Below are positions 1 through 10,400 of a stretch of 64,000 bases of DNA, one piece after another. The stretch lies in NCBI GenBank assembly GCA_963682175.1, contig OY821786.1:33845501-33909500 (forward strand). Direction: 5' to 3'. Source of the DNA: Triglochin maritima (taxonomy: Eukaryota > Streptophyta > Magnoliopsida > Alismatales > Juncaginaceae). The notes below the pieces were generated by a model that saw only the letters and a list, made by a program, of their open reading frames with translations, made no database searches and was not told where the DNA came from. How positions within the stretch are numbered: position 1 is the first letter of the stretch; each line of letters starts with the position of its first letter. The position numbers were made by a program, and so were the translations under genes.

Positions 1-1284
1 CAATGCTGAATGAATTGGTGATTTTCCGCCAACCAATTAACATCTGACCTTCCCTGAGCCGATTTCACTACATGTCTCTCCATCGGCTCTGGAATGTGCT
101 GTTGTAGACTGAACTGTCTCATCACTCGGTCTGGACAATGCATAATCACCTCACCAAAATTTATAAGCCAAGTACGGCTCGTCCAGATCTCTGAACCTTC
201 CGTACATAGTGGTGGTAACTGACTAAGATCCAAATTTGCATAAGGCTCCCAGATCACTTGATCGAATTCCTGCACGTCCAGCTCATTCCGATAAAAATCA
301 AGTGTCGCCGTCTTCGCTTTACCCTTGAATGTTCTTGGTCGTCTCCAACGGTACCCTAATGGTGCCCTCTCGTCCTCCGGGTATAGTAATGGTCTGCTCT
401 TCAAAGGTCTCCCAATGTGTAGATGTTCCCAGCACCACAATTGTAGGAACGTAAGAAAACCACACAAATGTTTTGTCGGAATCAGTGAGGCTTCGTCTAA
501 CATGTGATATAAGTGGGCCATAGCCGTACTACCCCAACTGTACTCCGATGCGACTGTCAAATCTCCGAGCAAAGACAGGTACTTCAAGTGAACCATCGTA
601 CCACTCTTATCTGCCAAAATACTACATCCCAGCTGGAACAGAATGAAAGCTCTGGTGTGTCGTGTAACTGTCTCCTCGTCAGCATCAAAAGGCAACTGCT
701 GAAACTGAGCTTGCAACCAACCCAGAGTTACGGAACCTGTACGACCCAACTCATCGGGGACCTGACCCAATAAATCCATGCACACCTCTGACCAAACGTA
801 CTCCTGAGACTCACACACCGGCAAACCATCTACGCGCAAGCCGGTAATCATCGAGATGTCACGCAAGGTGCACGTGATCTCACCATGTCGCATGTGAAAT
901 GAATGAGTCTCCAGTCTCCAACGCTCGACCATCGCCCCCAGCAAGGTATGATCCAACTGAACTCGGCCCAACCGAGTGACTGTGTCAAACCCTTCCATAT
1001 CTAGCAGAAACAACATTCTCTCATCAGTGATCTGTCATTCGTTGAGCTTCGATCCATGCTCAACGCATTTTACACCATCAACATCCTTCTGCATAAATTT
1101 AGAGAAATGTCAGAATATTGAAACTCACGTGCAAATATTTAACTTGAAAACGTAAAATACTTACAAAATCTTTGAACAAGTCAGACTTGTGGTTGACCTG
1201 CAAAACCAACATTGTTCTGTCTACCGGACCCTGTGAAGCATAGCTACCTCTAACTGAACCAGTACTAGAACCACCAAACTCCAT
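1..1284 (-). pseudogene. Plant mobile domain (PMD) protein gene with one in-frame stop, runs off window start
   Basis: Two exons are readable on the minus strand. Exon 1 (1284..1165, 40 codons, starting MEFGGSSTGS) ends at a clean GTAAGT donor. Exon 2 starts at 1088 after TGCAG and stays open to position 1 apart from a TGA at 1037..1035. The exon 2 protein is a full plant mobile domain: an MLFLLDMEGFDTV stretch, then ERWRLETHSFHMRHGEIT, DISMITGLRVDGLPV, a DKSG motif and EYSWGSTAMAHLYHML, followed by a tail that leaves the window. PMD proteins (MAIN/MAIL1 relatives, often annotated as 'phosphatase 7 long form') occur both as host genes and as cargo of MULEs. The stop lies between LNE and QITDERM and fits a CGA to TGA change. 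It is either a recently dead copy or a gene with another start at the ATG at 1016. The palindrome array upstream suggests it sits in a transposon. The family call is firm; functional status is uncertain. Confidence 0.8.
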
Positions 1285-2004
1285 CTGTACATAACACGTT
1301 AACAAGTGAGATGATTGTTCTTCATTACTAACTACTTAAAAAGTTGAGAATACTCTAATGTTTTAGAAATTACCTCAATCGAGTGTAGTAGCAAACGACT
1401 GTAAACGTCGAACAATCTCTCCAATAAAACCAACTACAATAAACAACATTACGAATCATGTCAGAATATTTTTAATTTTTTTGACATAACCTCTCCTATA
1501 TTTTTCAAATTGGTAAATTTAAACCTGCACGGTAGAACAAACTAAGAATACTACAAAATTCAATTCTAACATACATTCAAACTCACATACATTTAAACTC
1601 AAATAAATCACTTTTAAGTTTTCATTCATTCAAATTAACATACATTCAAACCTAAATAACAACAAAAAATCTAATTTTAATCACAATAATCATACTTAAA
1701 TTCAACTATTTTTAAGATGACTATCGTAGACCTATAATCAACAAAACTAAATTCAATAATCAACTATCAAACAAGAAATAAAACGTTTTGCCTAAAACCC
1801 AAAATCGAATTCGAGTTTGCACCAAAACGGGTTCCTAAATCAACAAAAACACTATAATCATATATAAAACAACAATGTATATCATCCTAATACATAAAAA
1901 GGCAAGAAAACGGTGGAAAATGAAAAAAAATCGAAACCCTAACCTTAAAAACTCGGAAACTCGGCGGATGGGGAGAGGGGGGGCATCAGGCTGTTTTTAT
2001 AGCC
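1285..2004. other. Upstream region of the PMD gene, AT-rich, no clear gene
   Basis: This is AT-rich sequence with several tandem-looking ACATTCAAAC words around 1570..1660. On the minus strand around 1375..1440 there is a short open stretch ending in a possible GTAATT donor, which could be a 5' untranslated exon of the PMD gene. I see no other coding potential. Confidence 0.4.
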
Positions 2005-2325
2005 CGACGGAACTCGGTGTTGGTAACGTCGAGTTCTTCCTTTAGAACTCGGCACTGAGAGTGTCGAGTTCTATTTAAGTAACTGTTCTCCTGGCGCGTC
2101 AATCGTCTCATGCACGATCTGAGCGCCAGGAGAACAATTTCTTAAATAGAACTCAGTGCCGAGTTCTATTTGAATCACCTCAGTAAAAAATGTCAAGTGT
2201 TGGCCAATAAAAAACCAAGTAGAACTCGACATCACCAATGCTGATTTCTACCAAAGTTGAACTTGGCATCACCAGTGCCGAGTTCGCAAAAGATGTACTC
2301 GACACTGGTGATGTCGAGTTCTCTA
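2005..2325. repeat. Array of ACTCGRCA palindromes with an internal hairpin
   Basis: At least six imperfect palindromes built on GAACTCGRCA...TGYCGAGTTC follow each other (near 2010, 2044, 2146, 2221, 2256 and 2293). In the middle is a perfect 13-bp inverted repeat, GTTCTCCTGGCGC (2085..2097) against GCGCCAGGAGAAC (2123..2135). The block lies upstream of the PMD gene's first exon, matching the position of hairpin arrays next to the PMD genes elsewhere in the window. Just outside, near 2350..2375, is a second foldable stretch around CCACGTG. Confidence 0.75.
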
Positions 2326-2519
2326 TGCACAAAAAAACAAAAATCGCCGCCGCCACGTGTCACCACGTGGTGGCTTGAGAAATAATTTTAATGAAAGTTT
2401 ATCTTGACAATTTTAAAAAAAAATATATTATTTTGAAAAAATTTCATCTTGGAATCACGGGATGGGAGAAGAGAGAAGCGTGACCACGACCAAGATGGGA
2501 CAAACTGTTGATGCTAACG
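2326..2519. other. Spacer between palindrome array and copia relic
   Basis: It contains a CACGTG-rich hairpin near 2350..2375 and then AT-rich sequence. No gene is visible. One end of the PMD-bearing element may lie here, but I found no terminal repeat or target duplication. Confidence 0.3.
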
Positions 2520-2945
2520 GTCCATGTCATCTTCCTGCTTCACATCACCCAGATGTAGTACTTGTTTGTAAACTTTTGATTGGGGATAATTAACCTACAT
2601 GGAGACAATCGATGTGGGCTGTTTTGAGTAGCTAGAAAGAACAAATTAAATAGGATTCATAATTGGTAAACTGAAAAACAAAAACAAATGAGTCTATAAT
2701 GAACAAGAACACGCACTGTGGGGTAGATGCGATCACATGGTCATGTCTTAGTTGATTAGCTCAGTGAAGCAACATATTACTAGAAGTGTGATTTACACTG
2801 ATATTGTGGCAAATTTGTGGAAAGATTTGGAGGACAGGTACTCACAAGGAAATCTACATGAAATGAAACAGACTAGCATAAATTCTTTAAGCCAATACTC
2901 AATCTCATTTCACTAAACTAAAACCTTTATGGGATGAGCTTTTTC
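2520..2945 (+). pseudogene. Ty1/copia gag relic
   Basis: Translation from the HHPDVVLVCKLLIGDN stretch onward follows the plant copia gag N-terminal pattern (ground state 'HP.. LVS..L.G.NY..W..SM'), reading P-T-W-R-Q-S-M-W-A-V-L-S. Further on, VKQHITRSVIYTD, LWKDLEDRYSQGN and SINSLSQYS match the gag region that normally reads I..SI.Y...A..(I/M)W..L..RFSQ.N...I..I...I..L.Q. The frame has several stops (after GDN, LSS and IK) and slips in the middle. No LTR, protease or polymerase is attached, so this is an isolated, long-dead fragment. Confidence 0.7.
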
Positions 2946-3367
2946 CTATGTAATTATCCCTAAGCGTGTGATTGGTATAAAAGATGTTGAGAGAAGTCTA
3001 GAACCTAAATTCCATAACTTCCCCTTATTCTAAGGTGGATGTTGGAGAAGTCATTCCAAGTATAATTCTTTTATGTGTTGGAATTCATTCTTGAATTTTG
3101 GTTTCTAGAATTTCTAAAGTTATTTGGACTACACGTCACTTAGAAATCCTCTAAAGTTCAATCTCTCACTTCCTGGAAGTTGAATTTCTGAACGTCAATG
3201 TGAAGGTTGCACTTGTGGTTTAACTAATTAGTTTAAAGAAAGAGATGGGAACAAGGAGTTTTACAATTGTTGGGGGGTTGAATATTACTTTTTCAGTCGC
3301 CAAATTTCAAATCTTGCCCCTATTTTTTCTTTCCATCTTCACTAGTAGCATCACCGCCACTTTTGAC
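2946..3367. other. No gene seen
   Basis: AT-rich unique-looking sequence between the copia relic and the first hAT-type element. I see no coding frame, repeat or RNA gene. Position 3360..3367 is the left copy of the next element's target duplication. Confidence 0.3.
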
Positions 3368-3590
3368 TAGGGGGTGTGCAAATGGGTCGAACCAGACCGG
3401 ATTGGAACCCGATCCTCTCAAGGGTTCAGACCGAAGATGGACCGGTGGGATCTGAGTTTGGACAGGACCGGTCAGTCCAGTTTTGTATAGAACCGAGTTT
3501 TTGTATTGAATTTTCGGAAATTGATCGGACCCGGACCGGACTGGAACCCGATCCGTCGTCAGGGTCTGGATCGGGTTTTGCTCTCCCCTA
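3368..3590. mobile_element. Non-autonomous hAT-type element (GGACCGG family), 223 bp
   Basis: The element starts TAGGGGGTGTGCAAATGGG and ends GGGTTTTGCTCTCCCCTA, whose reverse complement TAGGGGAGAGCAAAACCC is a matching terminal repeat. It is flanked by perfect 8-bp copies of CTTTTGAC (3360..3367 and 3591..3598), the duplication size of hAT transposases. The interior is rich in GGACCGG/CCGGTCC words and has no coding capacity. Three more members lie at 4014, 53286 and 55969. Confidence 0.85.
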
Positions 3591-4013
3591 CTTTTGACAT
3601 TGGAAGAAGAAAAAACTGAAAATGATACGATTTTTTTGAATTCCCAAAATAGTTGTAACTATGAACTACTTTGCCATTATCAGTAGTTTTTTCATAAATT
3701 TCTTCATTCTGGCTAAAAAAATTAAATAAACTAACAACAACAACAAAATAACAAATAATATCTAATTAGAGTACATTTGAGAAATTTCATATAACAAAAC
3801 ATCAAGCTTTTCGTCCTCCAAACAGTTTCGATTTCTACTAATAAAAAGTAACTTGTGAGCCGTCTAAAAGTTAGCTTTCCACGAAAATCTAATATTTGAA
3901 AGTCTAATATTTGAAAGTCTCGTCCAAACCTACCCAAAGTATTACGAATCCAAATATCACTGTTCCGAACCAGAATCGACTGCCCTCGCGGGTTCCAAAA
4001 GTATACTACGAAG

Positions 4014-4313
4014 TAGGGCTGAGCATTCAGTCTGGACCGGATCGGACCGGATTTTTATCCAGAGTCCGGACTGAAGACCGGATGGATACTCGAGAACCGA
4101 AGACCGGACCGGACCGAATCGGTCTGGTCCGATCCGGTCAAAAACCTTTTTTTAAATAAAAAACAAAAACAAATATCAGACCGGACCGAAATTTAAAAAT
4201 TTACCGGACCGAAACCCAGACCGGACCGGATGAAATCAGAATTTCCCGGACCGAACCCGGACCGATCGGTCCGGTCCAGTCACCCAGTCCGACCCGGGTT
4301 TTGCACTGCCCTG
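4014..4313. mobile_element. Non-autonomous hAT-type element (GGACCGG family), 300 bp
   Basis: It begins TAGGGCTGAGCATTC and ends GTTTTGCACTGCCCTG, giving short imperfect terminal repeats. The flanks are perfect 8-bp copies of CTACGAAG (4006..4013 and 4314..4321). It ends only 90 bp before the start codon of the TPR10-like gene, so it forms part of that gene's proximal upstream region or 5' leader. Confidence 0.85.
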
Positions 4314-4403
4314 CTACGAAGTACGAACACAAGTCGGTAATTATCAGGTAAAAAACCCTTCTCTTCTCTCTCTAAAACCTCGAGACTTCTCCAAACCCCA
4401 ACC

Positions 4404-7400
4404 ATGGCGTCTTCCGGCCCCGAAGCCCTTGCAGGTAAAACCCTAACCCTAAACACCCCCAAAATCCCAAACCTCGATCCCCTTCCTTCACATCTCCCCC
4501 TTCTCCATCTCAGTGAGGCAGAAAGTCCAGACCTTTCTCGACGCCGCGCGCACCGGGAACCTCGACCTCTTCAAGAGTACGCCTTTCTCTCTAGAAACCC
4601 TACTTTTTTGATGTTTCCGTGAGGTTCTGATCGGTTTGGTGTAGGGACGGGGCGGTTGCTGGACGAGGAGGGGAAGGGGCTGGCGAGGACGGTGGCGGAG
4701 GTGAAGGACGCGAACAAGAGGACGGCGCTACATTTCGCCGCGAGGGAGGGGAGGTTGGAGGTGTGCCGGTTCCTTGTGGAGGAGATGGGGATGGATGTTG
4801 ATTTGGTCGACGAGGATGGTAATGACTAATGAGTAATGTTTCGATACGAATAGCGTCATTCGTTTCATTTCGGTTTGATTGTTTTCTTTGGGGTTTTATT
4901 AAGTAATGTGGGTTTAGGAAGTCTAGGTTTGGTGCTCTTGATTAGTTTTGTTGGATTAAGTAATGCGGTTGTAGGAGTTTTGGCTTTGGAGATCTTGTTA
5001 AATTATGTGGGTGAGATACTAATAGAGGATATGATAGTGTAGTTTCAATAGTATTTAGTTAATACTCATTACTTAATTAGTTCCCGTTTGGGTAACCAAG
5101 AGGTCTTGGATCTTTGATTTCAAAAATGCATTTTTCAGGATGACATTTAATTCAAATATTGTATTTTAAAAATACATTATCATACATGTAAGACATGTGG
5201 CTGCTGCCTCCCCTGATCGACATGTGGTGCCACCCCTGGTGTAGCAAATCTGCTCTGACTTGGAAAACCTGTCTGGTCCCCCGTCCTCGTATTTGTGGAA
5301 ATCCCAGTTCAGTCCGGACTGGCTGTCTATTGGTTTATTTTCAACAACAACAACAACAAAGCCTTTTATCCCAAACTAGTTGGGGTGTCTATTGGTTTAT
5401 TTGTTTTTTTATTAAATTAGTAATGCGTTGTTAGCTGTTGCTAGACTAGATCAACCATAAACAAGCAGTAAATTAACTTCAAACCAGAAATTATTAGAAT
5501 TTTGAGATTAAACTAACCATAAGCAATTTTCTGGAAAAAAAGAGTTTATTAGAAAAAAATAAACCGGTCCAAAACCATCTAGTTCTTGGTCCACCGGATG
5601 CGGGGAATCCAGGTCTTGGTTCGGTGGATCGGTGTACACCATTACCATGTACGACAAGTGCTAAGTAGGATTCCTCAAAAGTGAGATGAGTGAGAATTTG
5701 TGATGGTGTAGTACATGTTTGGTAGTCAGAACTAGCCAAATAGGTTGATGGTGTTGTAATTGTATGTGGAACTAAGTTTAGGTTTGAACCGGAAGAAACC
5801 ATATATTTCTGTATTGTTTCCTTAAAATTTCAATGACTTTTTTTATTTAAGTAGCGGGAAATTGAGACAAATCACTCTAATTGTTAATTTTGAGGTCCAA
5901 AAAACAACTTTCACCACCTTTTGGAACAATCCCACAAAAGTTAGCGTGGAACTTCACTTTTCCATTTATAAACCATTTTTTTAAACAAATATCATATGCC
6001 AAGTACAAACTATTTTAGGACTTTGTTTCAGAAAAAAGTAAGCACAGATGGTTTTTAATCAATGCTTAAGTTAGTTTTAACTTTTATATTATGTTGGTTC
6101 AAATTTTATTTTTTTCAGTGTTGATTTGGATTCATTAACTATACTCTTCACCTATTTAAGTTGCATAATTTTTGTGCAAAAATGTTCTTGTAGGCGAGAC
6201 ACCTCTTCTTCATGCTTCCCGACAAGGGCATTTGGACACTGCAAAGTATCTTCTTGATCGTGGTGCAGATCCATCAGCTGCCAGTGAATTGGGAACTACT
6301 GCATTGCACCATGCTGCTGGAATAGGTCTATCCCATTTTATTGTTTGTGATAATTATCATTTATGATGATGTGATGTTTTGCTGATAGATATTCATAGTG
6401 TTGGTGTAACTTTAATGGGTGTTTGGATTCTTTTAAATGAGAAGTGCTACTTGAAATAGGGTTTTAAATGAGCGAAGATCTTATGAGCCAAGCTTTGAAA
6501 AACTTAGGTAGTCACACATTTAACCAGCTTATGACTCGATCTAATCTCGAATGTTGTCACTTGCCAAGGTTCAAACTAAGCTGCTCCAGACTCACCTCCT
6601 CACAAATTTAACCAGCGTGTGGCTTGATTTAACGTCAAATCTGACCAAAATTAATCAAGCTTGATTTGCAACAATTTATGCAAAACCAACTGACTCAGAA
6701 GCGAAGTCTTATTCTTGTTAACTACTGTCAACATTTAGACATATTCTTCCTCAAATTTTGTCAAAAGCCTGCTAGGACACATTCCTTGCTTTTGTAGACT
6801 GAATATGGTACCGAGTTTGTGTTCTGCTGATGTGAGATTTCTTTTTTTGATGTTCTGCTGATGTGGGATTACATGCTCAACAAGTTTAAATCGTATAAAG
6901 GTTTGCATAGGTTGCATCTCTCCTATAAACCAACCTATAGCTTTCTTGGAATCAAATAATAATATTTAAACCAAAAGTGAACAATATGACTAGAGCCAGG
7001 GTAAAGGTGAAGACTTTTTAAAAGAACAAGTGAATATGCTAGAAGTTCTAACCTTTGGGTAAGTTAATGAGTGAGCTTTTAGGGAGCCTACTTGCTCATG
7101 CTTGGCCTTGTAAGGAAAGCAACTGCAAACTTGTGCTCATGGTCAGTTTATTTTGAGGTGAGTAGTCGACTCATGAGTCAAGTCCTACCGAGTCAAACTT
7201 GAACAAGGAATCGGTTTCGAGTAAAAGTTGATATCCGTATTTTATTTAGAAGCTGCTAACTGCTTCAAACTTAGACATCTGTGGACTCAGATAGTTAAAG
7301 GGTTCGAGCCCCTTCATCTGGTTAACCATTAAGTTAGTATTGTAACTTCATTCCAAGAGCTATTTCATCTTTTGCTTAGTCAGTCTACTCATAAAGACAA

Positions 7401-10400
7401 CAATGTACACAGGACATATGGAATTGTTGAAATTGATAGTCTCCAAAAATATTGATATTGACTTGCAAAGTGATGCTGGAACTCCATTGATCTGGGCCGC
7501 TGGTCATGGGCAGGAGGATGCTGTTAAATTCTTGGTAGAACACCACGCAAATGTAAGATAACCCTTTATGTCCCAATGTGACATTTATTTATTGGTGTAA
7601 TACCTATATTCATTGATTGTAGATTTTAAATTTGTGTAACTTGTATTTGTTCTATTATCATTTTACTTTCCTGTATCGATAATTTTTTTTAAACTTTTCC
7701 TGTCTGTTTTCAGTAGTTAGTGGCATACTTAAATATACAGTTCGAAGTTGGGACTTAGAAGCACCATTATTATGCCACTGTTGTGTGGATTATTTGTAAA
7801 TGTTATGTTGCTAATTGTATCCTCTCTTTCTAAAATTCAAGGTATGAGTGTTGTAATCCCTTTCAATCAACATATCCTGCAAACATAAACAAAAGTAATG
7901 TGGTGAATATTGAAATGAAGTGTCGTTACAAGTGTTGTTTCAAAATAGTACCCTGATGCCATCCAGCCAACTGAACGTGCTCTTTTTATTGTTTTTATTT
8001 ATTAGTATGGGTGATTTCTATGATGTTATAAATAGTAATGTCACATGGATGCATTTGATATTCGTAATCTCAACTCTAAAAAGCAAAAATATCCTGCATG
8101 TAATGGTTTATCAATCATAATTAATTGTTGATTGGGTGTGTTCTTTTCTTATGTTTTGCAGCCAAATATGGAAACAGATGATGGTATAACTCCTTTGTTG
8201 TCATCTGTAGCAGCCGGTTCACTCCCATGTTTGGAGCTTTTAATCCAGGTAAAAATTCCAACTGCTTCTAACATTTTGTTTTTTTTTGACTTTTTTTGCC
8301 GCCCCAGATTTTCCGTATTATAAAAGGATAATAGATCTACCTTTTGTTTTGGTGTGTTCACTTGGTTAAGTGAGAGGTACAATTGGAATGGTCATTTTTT
8401 CGTAAGGATTACTAATGGTGTTAACTTAGTTATGTGCCAAAAGGGTTGTTTGAAGTTAAGCTTTAACTACTAAAAAAAGTAAACATGAAAGTTTCCAAGG
8501 ACTCGTGTCACCTTGGTCATGACTCATGACCATGACAAAGAAAAGCATAATTTTCTTCTGTTTATCTTGGATTTTTCTATCACTCTCCTTTACATGCTGA
8601 AACATTTTATCCTGCTGCTGATTCTTCCCTTGTTTTTGGTAGGCAGGGGCTAATGTAAATGTTATTGCTGGTGGTGCAACAGCTTTGCATATTGCTGCAG
8701 ATAATGGAGACAAAAAGATAATAGAATGCTTGTTGAAATCGGGAGCTGATCCAAACATTCTAGATGAGGTAATGCTTCCTAATTGCTATCAAAGTATCCA
8801 ACTTATTCCCTGAAAGTGAAATTATAAAAGAATGTAATATTTTTCCCTCTTATTGATACAATGATTACTGTGGCAAATATTGCTTTGTAGCACCAAATTA
8901 GGAATATGAAAATAGAATGTAAAAGGTCACAGGGTAGGTAGGTCGCCTAAAATTTAGAACAGGAGGATACCCTGAAGAACCTCAAAAAGTAACAGGGTAG
9001 CTGCTTTTCAATATCTTTTTGGGGGAAAAAATCACTGATGTCCACACGTATACATGCCCTTGTTGACATGCCTGACGCTCATCTTTTTACGAAAATGGGG
9101 TTTCCATGAATGTCAGCAGTAAATGGGTGTAACAATGTCATTTACATTGATATGACTGAGGAAAGCTCTAATTGACATGAATGAGCCTGTCATAATTGCT
9201 GCATACAGGCTGTCCAATAAAATGGCCTTTTAATTATTATGATGATCTGTTTGAGTTAGTCACTATGTGAGAAATGAGAATCATATCCTTTTTCTCTAGG
9301 ATATGACTACAAAATTATGATTGAGAGTTAAAATTGTTATAATTAAAATTTGTACTCTTAAATTCTTTCCCCTTGGGCAGCATGAGAGTCCTGGCAGTGT
9401 GGACCTGGGAACAAACCATTATGCCATATAGTAGTGAGTCATAATGGGAGAAGGGCCTCAAAGTTGGTCAATGTTTCAATTGTTGCCTCTTATAGTTGCA
9501 AATTTTAGATAATGTTATACTAAATTTTTATTGGTGTGGTGTTCAGGCATAAATTGTCTTCTATTCCATGACAGGATGGTTTCAAGCCTGTGCAAGTTGC
9601 TGCTTTAAGAAATAACCGTGCGGCTGTTGAGATTCTTTTGCCATTGACTTCTCCAATCAAACATACTCCTGATTGGACAGTTGATGGGCTGATTGAGTAT
9701 ACGCAAAACGAAGCAAACAGAAAGCAGGTAGAATATGTGTTACTGTCAATAATAACCTGTTATCCTTAGAAAGGGTCATCTGTTCCAGATGCATTTTTGT
9801 GTTGTAAAATTGATGGCAAATATGGTGGCTTGTTGTGTTAGGTTGTATGTAAATTATAAGCATCAATTTCTACTATAAGAGATTTTAGAAATATCCATCT
9901 TTGAATGTGTATTCTTAAAATTCTGCACCTGTTATACTTCTAAGTTAGTTTGTAATCTTACTACCATTGTATTTTTTGTAAGGAAAATGACATGCCAAAG
10001 AAACCCATTGTACAAAAACCAGAGGTTGTAGAGGTAAGTGCATTATCATGTCTTTTCCTTGTTCATTAAAATGCTTTTATGATTTTGTGTTTGTTTGTGT
10101 AACTGTAATGTTTTTGTTTCCATAACTTATTTGTAAGTTCATTTTTTACTGAATCTTACTTGTGAGATACCATGTTCTTTCTCATCACCAGTCTCTATAT
10201 TATGGTTTCTGTACCATTATTTTATGCTTTGGATGTTTTTCTGGCCCACGTAGCATCAATTGCAGTCATCTCCATTGGGATTGGGTCTTTAGTACTAGGT
10301 CTTTGACAGTTTGAGGAGCCTCAGCCCCTCCCATCAAATCCAAAATCTCACCCCAAGAACATGCCCAGAAACATGTTACTCCAACTTCCCCCCCCCCCCC

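Noticed and set aside
3376..4159. Open frames inside the GGACCGG elements
   Set aside because: They consist of Arg/Asp/Pro/Gly codons made by GGACCGG repeats and start or stop inside non-autonomous elements.
5494..5802. 102-residue minus-strand frame in intron 3 of the TPR10-like gene
   Set aside because: No recognisable domain and it lies in an intron; could be a TE scrap but nothing supports it.
7290..7330. tRNA-like B box (GGTTCGAGCCCC)
   Set aside because: No matching A box, acceptor stem or clover-leaf could be drawn around it; possibly an old SINE trace, but unsupported.
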